DNA from: Clostridiaceae bacterium
GTDB lineage: Bacteria > Bacillota > Clostridia > UBA1212 > DUPL01
DNA length: 64,000 bases
Reading direction: 5' to 3'
NCBI GenBank assembly: GCA_012838385.1
Contig: DUPL01000023.1
Span: 62,001 to 126,000, forward strand
Shown: piece by piece, positions 1 through 7,883 of the stretch
How the letters are laid out: each line of letters begins with the position of its first letter
How positions within the stretch are numbered: position 1 is the first letter of the stretch
Made by a program: the position numbers and the translations under genes
The notes under the pieces: model-generated
Seen by the model: the letters and a program-made list of their open reading frames with translations, nothing else
The model's database searches: none
What the model was told of the DNA's origin: nothing

Positions 1-78
1 CTCTGATGAAACCGCTGTCGGTAAAATCAGAGCAAGCAAAAAAACAAGTGAAATTAACAAACTTAATTTACCCTTCAT
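1..78 (-). CDS. Start of a secreted protein (partial, runs off the left edge)
   Basis: Only the first 26 codons are inside the window. The ATG at 78-76 is preceded, in minus-strand sense, by AGGAGG at 94-89, ten bases upstream. The peptide opens with MKGK, continues with a hydrophobic run of about 15 residues (LSLLISLVFLLALIL) and then PTAVSSE, which is a typical Sec signal peptide with a likely cleavage region around residue 23. The mature protein is not visible, so no function can be given. It lies downstream of the rhamnulokinase terminator on the same strand and is probably a separate transcription unit. Confidence 0.7.
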   Translation of the reverse strand, partial: MKGKLSLLISLVFLLALILPTAVSSE

Positions 79-149
79 ATTCTACATACCTCCTGATTGT
101 TTTTTTATATCATAACACGTTTGTTCAAGAAATTCAATATTTATTAAAA

Positions 150-181
150 CAAAAAACACCTCCGATATTTCTATCAGAGGC
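150..181 (-). terminator. Terminator downstream of rhamnulokinase
   Basis: In minus-strand RNA a 9-bp stem (CCUCUGAUA with UAUCGGAGG, one U-G pair, arms 180-172 and 167-159) closes a 4-base loop. It is followed by UGUUUUUUGUUUU. It lies 25 bases after the rhamnulokinase stop codon. Confidence 0.85.
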
Positions 182-205
182 CTTTAATAAAACAAATATT
201 GTCTG

Positions 206-1675
206 TTAGCTTTTTTGTATCTTCAAAAACTTTTCATACGCATCATCCCAGGCTGCAGGATTCTCAGGCATGTAAACTTCCTGTGGGAATGAGTTTGCAA
301 TAAGCTGTCTTGCTTCCTGAAGGTTCTTTACCTCACCAAGAGAGATAAGTTGAACAGCCAGGTTTCCTATGGAGGTAGCTTCTATAGGTCCGGCTACAAC
401 AGGTCTGTTTATGGCATTGGCTGTAAACTGGCTCAAAATAGTGTTCTTGCAGCCTCCACCTACAATATGGAGTTTGGGAAGTTTCTTACCGATAATCTCC
501 TCAAGACCTTCAATAACATATCTGTACTTGAGTGCTAGGCTTTCCATCACGCAGCGCACAATTTCGCCTTTTGTCTGAGGTACTTCCTGATTTGTCCTTG
601 CGCAGAATTCCTGTACTTTGGTTGGCATATTGCCAGGTTCGAAGAATACAGAATCATCAACGTCGATGATCGCCTTGAATGGCTGTGCGTTGAGAGCAGC
701 TTCATCAAGCTCATCAAATGAAATATGTTCTCCAATTTTCTCCCAATGACGTTTGCATTCCTGATTAATCCAAAGACCCATTATGTTCTTGAGGAATCTT
801 ACATTATTGTTAATACCGCCTTCATTGGTGTAATTAAGTTTGAGTGCATTCTCATTGATTATAGGCTTGTCAAGTTCCACACCAAGCAATGACCATGTGC
901 CGCTACTTAGATAAGCTCCTCCCTCCTCCGTGAATGGGACTGATACAACAGCACTTGCCGTATCATGAGCTGCAACAGCTATAACAGGTATCGATGCAAC
1001 ACCGAGTTCATCACATAACTCTTTTGTAAGTCCGCCCAGCTTTGTTCCGGCAGGTACAACCTCTGGAAGTATGTCAGTTCTGATACCCAGCTTTTCGAGC
1101 ATTTCATAAGCCCACTGTCCCTTGACAGGATTGTACAATTGTGACGTGCTGGTTATTGTGTATTCACACACCTTTTGTCCTGTCAGATAGAAATTGAACA
1201 AGTCAGGCACAAAAAGCATTGTATCGGCATTTTCAAGCATCACACTGTTGTTTTTATTCAACGCAAGCAGTTGATATAGAGTATTGAACTTCTGAAATGC
1301 AATTCCTGTTTCAGCATAGATTTCCTCCTGAGGAATCACCTTGCAGGCTTCTTCAATCATTCCATCGGTTCTGGAGTCTCTGTAATGTACGGGATTGCCA
1401 AGAAGCTCGCCATCTTTTGTCAATAGACCAAAGTCGACACCCCAGGTATCAACGCCTATGGAGCTTATATCTTTTCCTCCAGCCAAAGCTGATTTTAGAA
1501 TCCCTTGTTTCATTTCGTGAAACAATCTAAGAAAATCCCATGTAAATGTGCCGTTTAGCAAAACAGGATCATTTGAAAACCTGTGCGTCTCTTTCAATGT
1601 GAGCTTGCTGCCATCATACTCACCCAATATGGCACGGCCCGAGCTTGCACCGTAGTCAAACGCCAATATCTTCAT
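206..1675 (-). CDS. rhaB: Rhamnulokinase
   Basis: FGGY-family sugar kinase that phosphorylates L-rhamnulose to L-rhamnulose 1-phosphate in the cytoplasm. The 489 residues are the usual length of RhaB. The N-terminal ATP-binding lobe starts with AFDYGASSGR (about residues 5-14). The AAHDTASA segment carries the expected catalytic Asp near residue 238, and GTWSLLG (about 257-263) is a typical RhaB motif. The ATG is preceded by AGGAGG, six bases upstream. It lies 63 bases behind the zinc dehydrogenase on the same strand, with a long perfect hairpin in the gap. Together with the nearby GH78 rhamnosidase this supports rhamnose use. Rhamnose isomerase and rhamnulose-1-phosphate aldolase are not in the window. 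Confidence 0.9.
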   Translation of the reverse strand: MKILAFDYGASSGRAILGEYDGSKLTLKETHRFSNDPVLLNGTFTWDFLRLFHEMKQGILKSALAGGKDISSIGVDTWGVDFGLLTKDGELLGNPVHYRDSRTDGMIEEACKVIPQEEIYAETGIAFQKFNTLYQLLALNKNNSVMLENADTMLFVPDLFNFYLTGQKVCEYTITSTSQLYNPVKGQWAYEMLEKLGIRTDILPEVVPAGTKLGGLTKELCDELGVASIPVIAVAAHDTASAVVSVPFTEEGGAYLSSGTWSLLGVELDKPIINENALKLNYTNEGGINNNVRFLKNIMGLWINQECKRHWEKIGEHISFDELDEAALNAQPFKAIIDVDDSVFFEPGNMPTKVQEFCARTNQEVPQTKGEIVRCVMESLALKYRYVIEGLEEIIGKKLPKLHIVGGGCKNTILSQFTANAINRPVVAGPIEATSIGNLAVQLISLGEVKNLQEARQLIANSFPQEVYMPENPAAWDDAYEKFLKIQKS

Positions 1676-1698
1676 AAAACTCCTCCTTATTTATATTT

Positions 1699-1729
1699 AA
1701 CGGACAAAATGATAATCATTTTGTCCGTT
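1699..1729 (-). repeat. Perfect 15-bp inverted repeat between the dehydrogenase and rhaB
   Basis: The arms 1699-1713 and 1715-1729 (AACGGACAAAATGAT and its exact complement) are separated by one base. In RNA this gives a long hairpin 10 bases after the dehydrogenase stop codon, but in the minus sense it is followed by AAATATAAAT and not by a U-run. It could be an mRNA-stabilising or processing hairpin, a leaky terminator that lowers rhaB expression, or a protein-binding dyad. Confidence 0.8.
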
Positions 1730-1738
1730 ATTGTTCAG

Positions 1739-3001
1739 CTAGATGGATTTTGCATTTTCAAGCAGATAGTTCTCCGCTTCAACGCTCCACAATCCGTTGT
1801 TCTTCTCACAGATTTCAGCCAACTTCTTAAACATCGGGTCTGTCTTTCCTAGCTCTGCAAAATCATCAATTGCAGTAAGAGGCAGATCAATGTTGGTGTA
1901 TATGAGCTTCTTTCCACCTGGGATATCTGGCAGATTAAGTACGGTGTCAACAACTGCGTTGAGTCCTCCAATATGGGTTACCAACGCAGCAGGATTGAGC
2001 CTACCCTGTGCCATCATTTCCAGTGACTCTATCAAGTCATCAGTATTTCCACCACTGGTTCCAACAATGTGAGTGCTGGAGTAGTGAACATTGTAGAAAT
2101 TCAATTCTGCCTTGAAATCAGTCTGGCTTGGACCTGCAAAGAAGTTCAGACATCCGTCTCTTCCCAAAAGTCTGTCGCCCATCTCGATAACAGGACGTAC
2201 AGGAGCAAATACGAAGACATCGTCATAACCCTTGCCGTCTGTAAGCTCCATCATGTACTCTTCAGCATTTTCCATTGTGGCAGTGTTAATATATACAAGT
2301 TCAACACCATTCTTTTTAGCTTCTTCAACAGTGTAAATTGAAGCAGCTCTATCGAGACGTTCTTGATTTATATCGGTAACGACAAGAAGTCCTGGCCTTC
2401 TGTCACGATGTATTGCATAGTCTATGGCACAAAGACCCATCGGTCCCACACCTGCAAGGATAGCCATGTTTCCACCCTCGACAACACCCATCTTATGCTC
2501 ATAGCTTCCACTGGTGGTATGATACATGGCATGGAATGTACCAACAACACAGGACATTGGCTCAGCCGCACTTCCTGCAAAGAATCCTTCTCCGTTGTAT
2601 ACCAACAGATTATCGGTTTCCATAACCTCGTTTGGGATTACGATATAGGTTGCAGAACCGCCTATATATGGATATGAGTATCCTGGAGCATCCAATGAGC
2701 CTTTGTAGTTCAAAGCAGGCTGTATTGTAAATTTCTGACCAACCTTGAACTTGCTCTGCCATTTTGCTCCTACCTCTAAAATTTCTCCGCAAAATTCATG
2801 TCCAACAATAATTGGATTTTCAGCAACATTGTCGGGCACACGTTTATGATCTGCCCCTTGTATAGCTGCCTTGTATGTTGACATACAAATACTGTCAGAT
2901 ATAACACGGGCCAATATTTCGTCGTCTTTTAATGCTGGTAATTCGAACTCCTCAAGTCTCAAGTCCTTCTTACCGTATAACCTTACTGCTTTAGTCTTCA
3001 T
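1739..3001 (-). CDS. Zinc-dependent medium-chain dehydrogenase, L-sorbose-1-phosphate reductase-like
   Basis: A 420-residue MDR-superfamily alcohol/polyol dehydrogenase. The catalytic zinc site is visible as Cys39 (SICMST), His68-Glu69 (GHEFCGE) and probably Glu147 (AEPMSC). The Rossmann motif GVGPMG is at 184-189. The four-cysteine structural zinc lobe of classical alcohol dehydrogenases is not evident. The length exceeds the usual 340-350 residues, as in the SorE-type branch often named L-sorbose-1-phosphate reductase. Next to rhaB it probably acts on a rhamnose-pathway sugar or phosphosugar, but the substrate is inferred only from the neighbours. The ATG has an AGGAGG site. A sigma-A promoter and a dyad lie just upstream. 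Confidence 0.75.
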   Translation of the reverse strand: MKTKAVRLYGKKDLRLEEFELPALKDDEILARVISDSICMSTYKAAIQGADHKRVPDNVAENPIIVGHEFCGEILEVGAKWQSKFKVGQKFTIQPALNYKGSLDAPGYSYPYIGGSATYIVIPNEVMETDNLLVYNGEGFFAGSAAEPMSCVVGTFHAMYHTTSGSYEHKMGVVEGGNMAILAGVGPMGLCAIDYAIHRDRRPGLLVVTDINQERLDRAASIYTVEEAKKNGVELVYINTATMENAEEYMMELTDGKGYDDVFVFAPVRPVIEMGDRLLGRDGCLNFFAGPSQTDFKAELNFYNVHYSSTHIVGTSGGNTDDLIESLEMMAQGRLNPAALVTHIGGLNAVVDTVLNLPDIPGGKKLIYTNIDLPLTAIDDFAELGKTDPMFKKLAEICEKNNGLWSVEAENYLLENAKSI

Positions 3002-3027
3002 GACATTCCTCCTAGTAATTATACTAA

Positions 3028-3081
3028 CTTAATAACTATTAAGCCTATGATAATGTTACATTAAATTGCATGTTATGTCAA
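3028..3081 (-). promoter_or_regulatory. Promoter of the dehydrogenase-rhaB unit with a dyad near +1
   Basis: Minus-strand -35 TTGACA (3081-3076), 17-base spacer, -10 TAACAT (3058-3053). Immediately downstream is the perfect dyad CTTAATA-AC-TATTAAG at 3028-3043, covering the expected start of transcription near 3046. Its position fits a repressor operator. The regulator is not identifiable here. Confidence 0.6.
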
Positions 3082-3087
3082 CCGAGT

Positions 3088-4056
3088 TTACTTGATATAG
3101 AACTCGTTGAATATTGATTTATCGGGGATTTCAAAGCCGTCTATCCCATCAAAATATTCAAGGGTCCTGACAGGCACAAACTTCTCCAGCATTTGCTTTC
3201 CTTCTTCGTCCAGTTCATCCCTCATCTCGAATATTTTCTTCTTCAGATACGCGATCTCATACTCGAGAGACGAATTGAAAAAGAAGTCGGTATATGCCTT
3301 CATCGGCTTGATAAACTTCTCTTCACCCCTCCTTACATTCGGCCACATTTCCATGGTTCTTCTCAAGGTGGCTCCCCTTTTCACACTGTCTCTTACAGCC
3401 CTTCTCATGAACCTCAGTTCCTGAGGCCTGATAACCTGCTCGTTCTGGTCAGCACCAAAGAAGTCGAATGGACAAATGTACACGTTGAAACTGAACATGA
3501 AATCCACACCAGTCCTCAAGGCAGGATTCAGCGCATGTATGCCTTCAATAATCAACATGTCCTTTTCGGTGGGCTTCAGAACAATATCACCGGGCACTCT
3601 TGTACCTGTTGTAAAATCATACTTTGGCAGCACTATCTCATTGCCAGCCAGATACTCGTTCATCTGCTTCTTGAAAAACTCAACGTCAAAGGCATCCAGA
3701 GTTTCATAATCATAGTCGTTCTCTTCGGTAGGAACAAACCCGCTTTCAAGATGCATTTTCTGTATTTCAGCTCTATCCTTGTAGTAATTATCGAATGATA
3801 TTACCGTACAGTCATAACCATCCTCACTAAGCATTTCTGCCACCAAATGGGCAAATGTAGTCTTTCCCGAGGATGACGGTCCCGTTATCAATACAGCTTC
3901 GGTTACCTTTTCATGCTGCACATCCTTGTTGGCATTTCTTATCATCTCTCGAAGTTCTTCAAACTGCTTCCTGTGCCTTTGTTCGGATATTTCAATTAGT
4001 TCACCAAATCTATTTTCACGTATATAATTGTTTATTCTTTCAGCTGAGTAATTCAT
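3088..4056 (-). CDS. Uridine kinase-family P-loop nucleoside kinase
   Basis: Member of the uridine kinase/phosphoribulokinase superfamily of cytoplasmic ATP-dependent kinases. The Walker A motif GPSSSGKTT is near residues 59-67 after an N-terminal helical extension. DNYYKDR follows further on, and DMLIIEGIHALNP is the Walker B-like strand typical of the family. At 322 residues it is shorter than the roughly 550-residue clostridial homologues that carry N-terminal TGS/ThrRS-like domains. I chose ATG at 4056 because GGAGG sits eight bases upstream; a TTG one codon earlier is also open. Its promoter overlaps that of the divergent rhamnosidase gene. Uridine as substrate is a family guess. Confidence 0.75.
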   Translation of the reverse strand: MNYSAERINNYIRENRFGELIEISEQRHRKQFEELREMIRNANKDVQHEKVTEAVLITGPSSSGKTTFAHLVAEMLSEDGYDCTVISFDNYYKDRAEIQKMHLESGFVPTEENDYDYETLDAFDVEFFKKQMNEYLAGNEIVLPKYDFTTGTRVPGDIVLKPTEKDMLIIEGIHALNPALRTGVDFMFSFNVYICPFDFFGADQNEQVIRPQELRFMRRAVRDSVKRGATLRRTMEMWPNVRRGEEKFIKPMKAYTDFFFNSSLEYEIAYLKKKIFEMRDELDEEGKQMLEKFVPVRTLEYFDGIDGFEIPDKSIFNEFYIK

Positions 4057-4086
4057 CAAACACTCCTCCGTCTTAATTTTCCAAAT

Positions 4087-4129
4087 AGTATAGCATATTG
4101 TTGAAATACTAACAATAGTATGCTAAAAT
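4087..4129. promoter_or_regulatory. Overlapping divergent promoters of the kinase and rhamnosidase genes
   Basis: Plus strand: -35 TTGAAA (4101-4106), 17-base spacer, -10 TAAAAT (4124-4129), reading into the rhamnosidase. Minus strand: -35 TTGTTA (4115-4110), 17-base spacer, -10 TATACT (4092-4087), reading into the kinase. The two overlap almost completely and contain an imperfect dyad (TAGCATATTGTT against a longer complementary arm ending at 4125). The two directions probably exclude each other or share one regulator. Confidence 0.6.
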
Positions 4130-4163
4130 TCATCCATTAACAATACAAGAAAGGATACAGGCA

Positions 4164-6776
4164 ATGAAATCAAAAGATAATTTTAACAAACCCTACGGTT
4201 TGCTGATTAATCTAAGTCCATGCCCATTGGGAGTCGATTTGAACCCAAAGTTTTCATGGATTCTTGACAGTTCCAAAAAGAACGATCATCAAACGGCCTA
4301 CAGGATAATTATATCAGATAATAAGCAAAAAATAAATAGCAATCATGGCAACATATGGGATTCGGGTATTGTTGCCTCAAGCGAATCCTCAAATATATTT
4401 TATGCAGGAGATGAACTTTTGCCTGACAAAACTTACTACTGGAAAGTCTGCACTTTTGACAAAGACAGCGAACAAAGCGAATTCTCCGAGCCTCAAAAAT
4501 TCACAACATTAATTAAAGAATGGAAGGCAAAACCAATATGGTGTGATAATAATGCAGACATGGTTTTCATAAGAAAGGAATTTGAAATTTCCAAAGAAGT
4601 GGAATCTGCAATCGCTTCTGTTTTTGCCTCCTCCACTGAAACGGCAAGGCAGTATGTATTTGACTTTAGGGTAAACGGAAAATTCATAAGTCAGGGACCC
4701 GTGAAACCCCACAAAAACAAACACTTCTACAATACATATGACATAACCGATGAACTAACAAAAGGTATGAACTGCATCGGCAGCCTCCTGTTTACCAGAA
4801 AAGACAAAGTATACATGTGTCAACTGACCATCACATATACGGATGGCACTGTCGAAAGAATCGGTACTGATAAAACATGGCTTGCAATGGATGCCAAAGA
4901 TGTATTTGGAATGACAAGAAGCATAGGCACAGTTCTGTACTTCTACCCTTCGGAAGATATTAATGCAAATCTTTATCCTTTCGGTTTTGACAAGGCAGGG
5001 TTTCATAACGAGTCCTTTACACATGCAATTGAAAAAGAGTTCGACCACCAGCTTTACCCTGTATATACAACAAAAGTAGACAGATTCTATAAACATGCCC
5101 AATCCGTTGTCAAACTCGGTGAAAATGAATACTTCATAGACATTGGAAAAGAAGTGATTGGAGGTTTGAAGCTTTGTATTGAAGTTCCAAAAGCATATGC
5201 GAATCAAACCATAAGAATAATTTTTGGCGAAGAACTGGAAGAAGAAAACCAGGTACGCTATAAGATGAGGACAACAAATACATATGAGGAATTCTGGACG
5301 CTGAAGGAAGGATATCAGGAAATCGAAAACTTTGGAATGAAAGCCTTCAGATATGTGAACATCCAGAATTGTCCCATGCAGCTAACAACAAAAAACATAA
5401 TGGGTGTGGCTTACCGCCAGCATTATGACGCAAATGACAGTTTCTTTGAAAGCTCGAACAGCCTTTTAAACGACATATATGATTTTGTTAAATATTCAAT
5501 CACAGTAACAAGCCAGGATTTGTATGTAGACAGTCAAACAAGGGAAAGAAAAAACTACGAAGGGGATGCATACATAAACCAGCTTTCCCAGTATGCATTA
5601 ATGCGCAATTTCACCCTTCCCCGTTTCTCCATCGAAGATCTTGTATACTGCCCGACATGGCCATTTGAATACAAGCAAATGACCATAATGATGGCCTTAA
5701 ACGACTACCTGCACACAGGCGACAAAGGACTACTTGAAGCGCATTACGATATGCTTAAAACAAAAGTGGTGGATGGAAACAATGACCCTGACAATTATTT
5801 CGACGAAACTTTAGGGCTTGTCTTCAACACTACTAAGAACAACAGCGAAAACGCAAACCTGGTTGACTGGCCAATGTCAGAAAGAGACAATTACGACTTC
5901 TCCAATGCATATTACAACACAGTGACAAATGCTTTTCACTACAAAGCATATGGAGACCTGGCGCAGATTGCTGAAGTTCTGGGCATTTATGAAGATGCAT
6001 CGAAGTATAGCAAATATGCAGAGAGAATAAAAGAAAGCATGTACAAACACCTTATAGATGAGGATATCGGTCTGTTTGTCGACGGACTTGACAAGGACGG
6101 CATCAGACTTACCCACATGTCCCAGCACGCAAATATCTTCCCTCTTGCACTGGGTATTGTCAAGGACTATGAAACAATAGAAAGAATAGTTAAATTCATT
6201 GATGAAAGAGGCATGTGCACATCCGTTTACGGTGCACATTTCGTCCTTGCGGCATGCTATCAGGCAAATGCAGGTCAAACTGCATTGAATCTTATGATAA
6301 GCAGAAAGTTAAGAAGCTGGTATCATCTGATATATGAGCTGAATGCTACAGTATGTCCTGAAGCTTGGGATCCGGCAAACAAACCAAACATGACATACTC
6401 CCACCCCTGGAGCTCTGCTCCTGCAAATGCTCTTGCATATGGTATGTTTGGAATCAAACCAACCAAACCTGGATTCAAAACATTTGATATTAAGCTGCAA
6501 CCGGGCAATCTGGAGTATGCAAAAATAAAAGTCCCTACAATTAAGGGACATATTGAAGTTGAGTACAACCTTAATATTTTCACCGATAGCGAAACTGAAG
6601 TTTGTGTCAATGCTAAAATACCGGTAAATACAACGGCCAAGGTTTTTATACCCTGCAAGAAGGAAAATCCCGAAGTCCTGCTGAACGGAATTGAAACCGG
6701 CTTTGAATATGAAAATGGTTATGTTGCTGTTGACAATGTAGGTTCAGGAAAACATTACATTGTAGTCAAAAGCTAA
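4164..6776 (+). CDS. Alpha-L-rhamnosidase, GH78, cytoplasmic
   Basis: Glycoside hydrolase that releases terminal alpha-L-rhamnose from rhamnosides. The 870 residues show a fibronectin-like N-terminal part (residues about 15-115, ending in SEPQKFTTL), beta-rich jelly-roll regions, and the (alpha/alpha)6 catalytic domain from about residue 430. That domain includes DWPMSERDNYDF (about 566-577), the acidic segment expected to hold catalytic residues, and CPEAWDP. A C-terminal beta domain follows. There is no signal peptide, so it should act on imported oligosaccharides or glycosides inside the cell. The SD is AAAGGA before ATG. It is monocistronic, with its own promoter and a terminator. Confidence 0.88.
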   Translation: MKSKDNFNKPYGLLINLSPCPLGVDLNPKFSWILDSSKKNDHQTAYRIIISDNKQKINSNHGNIWDSGIVASSESSNIFYAGDELLPDKTYYWKVCTFDKDSEQSEFSEPQKFTTLIKEWKAKPIWCDNNADMVFIRKEFEISKEVESAIASVFASSTETARQYVFDFRVNGKFISQGPVKPHKNKHFYNTYDITDELTKGMNCIGSLLFTRKDKVYMCQLTITYTDGTVERIGTDKTWLAMDAKDVFGMTRSIGTVLYFYPSEDINANLYPFGFDKAGFHNESFTHAIEKEFDHQLYPVYTTKVDRFYKHAQSVVKLGENEYFIDIGKEVIGGLKLCIEVPKAYANQTIRIIFGEELEEENQVRYKMRTTNTYEEFWTLKEGYQEIENFGMKAFRYVNIQNCPMQLTTKNIMGVAYRQHYDANDSFFESSNSLLNDIYDFVKYSITVTSQDLYVDSQTRERKNYEGDAYINQLSQYALMRNFTLPRFSIEDLVYCPTWPFEYKQMTIMMALNDYLHTGDKGLLEAHYDMLKTKVVDGNNDPDNYFDETLGLVFNTTKNNSENANLVDWPMSERDNYDFSNAYYNTVTNAFHYKAYGDLAQIAEVLGIYEDASKYSKYAERIKESMYKHLIDEDIGLFVDGLDKDGIRLTHMSQHANIFPLALGIVKDYETIERIVKFIDERGMCTSVYGAHFVLAACYQANAGQTALNLMISRKLRSWYHLIYELNATVCPEAWDPANKPNMTYSHPWSSAPANALAYGMFGIKPTKPGFKTFDIKLQPGNLEYAKIKVPTIKGHIEVEYNLNIFTDSETEVCVNAKIPVNTTAKVFIPCKKENPEVLLNGIETGFEYENGYVAVDNVGSGKHYIVVKS

Positions 6777-6783
6777 AAACAAA

Positions 6784-6850
6784 GGTCTTAGCCTAATACC
6801 GACATAAGACCAAAAAAAAGATGTCACCTAAAAAGGGGGCATCTTTTATT
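6784..6850. terminator. Terminator pair between the convergent rhamnosidase and membrane-protein genes
   Basis: A hairpin with arms at about 6818-6829 and 6834-6845 (AAGATGTC... with ...GGCATCTT) has a T-rich tract on each side and can end transcription in both directions. A second hairpin, GGTCTTA/TAAGACC (6784-6790 and 6805-6811), lies beyond it for minus-strand transcripts. Confidence 0.8.
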
Positions 6851-6855
6851 TTCAC

Positions 6856-7347
6856 TTATTCATCCTGTTCTGAACCCGTTTCCTCGTACTCAGCGTCTGT
6901 ATCGTCATCCTCATCATACTCTTCGACATCATATTCTTCATCATCTGAAACTTCAGACACTCTTGGCTGCTTGGGATCGATATTGATAAAGAACTGCGCA
7001 AAGTATAAGACAACGAACACTGCGACAGCAACCATCTCAGTATCGTCATTGAGAATAATATTTGTAACATACAAGCCGATAACTACAAAGGAAGCTATAA
7101 ACAAAACTATTTTCACAATGGTTAATATTTTCAAATTATTATTCTCGCGCAATCTTTGTTTGTTATCCAAAATTGGAAAGACAATATCAATGCATGCAAC
7201 GGAAATGATTGCAAGCGGCAGGCTTATGTATCTTATAGTGTCACCCAACCCACCTTCCATGCCTCTAATCGTTACGAATAGAAATGCTATAAGCGAAACA
7301 ATCAACACCACTGAAAATATATTTGTCAGAAGATTCCTATGTTTCAT
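6856..7347 (-). CDS. Four-helix membrane protein with an acidic C-terminal tail
   Basis: Not recognised. The 163-residue protein has about four predicted membrane spans: residues 8-27, 38-58, about 74-94 and about 103-120. A hydrophilic tail of about 40 residues, very rich in Asp/Glu and Tyr, ends in GSEQDE. The tail could bind cations or basic partners, but that is speculation. It has its own promoter (-35 TTGACA, 7405-7400; -10 TACAAT, 7382-7377; 17-base spacer) and a GGGGG-type SD before ATG, so it is a single-gene unit downstream of luxS. Confidence 0.75.
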   Translation of the reverse strand: MKHRNLLTNIFSVVLIVSLIAFLFVTIRGMEGGLGDTIRYISLPLAIISVACIDIVFPILDNKQRLRENNNLKILTIVKIVLFIASFVVIGLYVTNIILNDDTEMVAVAVFVVLYFAQFFINIDPKQPRVSEVSDDEEYDVEEYDEDDDTDAEYEETGSEQDE

Positions 7348-7376
7348 TTTATTACCCCCTTGAAAATTATACCTAC

Positions 7377-7405
7377 ATTGTATATTTATACGTTGAATAT
7401 GTCAA
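7377..7405 (-). promoter_or_regulatory. Sigma-A promoter of the acidic-tailed membrane protein
   Basis: -35 TTGACA at 7405-7400 and -10 TACAAT at 7382-7377 with a 17-base spacer. The start codon is about 30 bases downstream. Confidence 0.65.
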
Positions 7406-7412
7406 CTAATCA

Positions 7413-7865
7413 TTACCTTAAAATAAGCCTGATTCCATAGTAAAACTCAAGGAAATCAAGCAGCTCGCGCTTTGCATCATCAATGTCATGGTAATAGCAG
7501 TTGCCACAGGACTTTTTATCCGCACCTGGGACCTCATCCATGTCCAAGGAAATAATCATTGCGCCTTTGATGTCATTGGAAATAAAGTTTTCCGGCGGAT
7601 TAAGCACTGTAAGGTAAAAACCAGTACGGCATCCCATAGGAGAAAAATCAATAATTGTAGCCTGACTTATTTCTCTTATCGATGTCGCCATCATATGCTC
7701 TATACTGTGCATGGTTGCAGGATACATGGGGTCATCCTTGTATGGTCTTTTGAAACGAATATCGTATTTGATTATTTTATTCTGTCTTCCTACGGGGATT
7801 TCTTCTGCAATCCTGATATCAGGTGCTTTCATGTTGGTATGATCAACTTGAAAAGACTTTACCAT
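7413..7865 (-). CDS. luxS: S-ribosylhomocysteine lyase
   Basis: Converts S-ribosylhomocysteine to homocysteine and DPD, the precursor of autoinducer-2, in the activated methyl cycle. The 150 residues match the family length. Metal ligands are visible as His53 and His57 (MHSIEHMMA) and Cys123 (GNCYYH). The catalytic Glu56 and Cys79 (MGCRTGFY) are also present. It starts 18 bases after the hisS stop on the same strand and is probably cotranscribed with hisS. No SAM or methionine riboswitch precedes it. An mtnN/pfs nucleosidase, normally needed upstream in the pathway, is not in the window. Confidence 0.95.
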   Translation of the reverse strand: MVKSFQVDHTNMKAPDIRIAEEIPVGRQNKIIKYDIRFKRPYKDDPMYPATMHSIEHMMATSIREISQATIIDFSPMGCRTGFYLTVLNPPENFISNDIKGAMIISLDMDEVPGADKKSCGNCYYHDIDDAKRELLDFLEFYYGIRLILR

Positions 7866-7883
7866 ATCCTTCTTCCTCTCCTG

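Noticed and set aside
6-209. 67-codon plus-strand open frame at the left edge
   Set aside because: It overlaps a convincing minus-strand signal peptide with AGGAGG and runs through the rhaB terminator hairpin.
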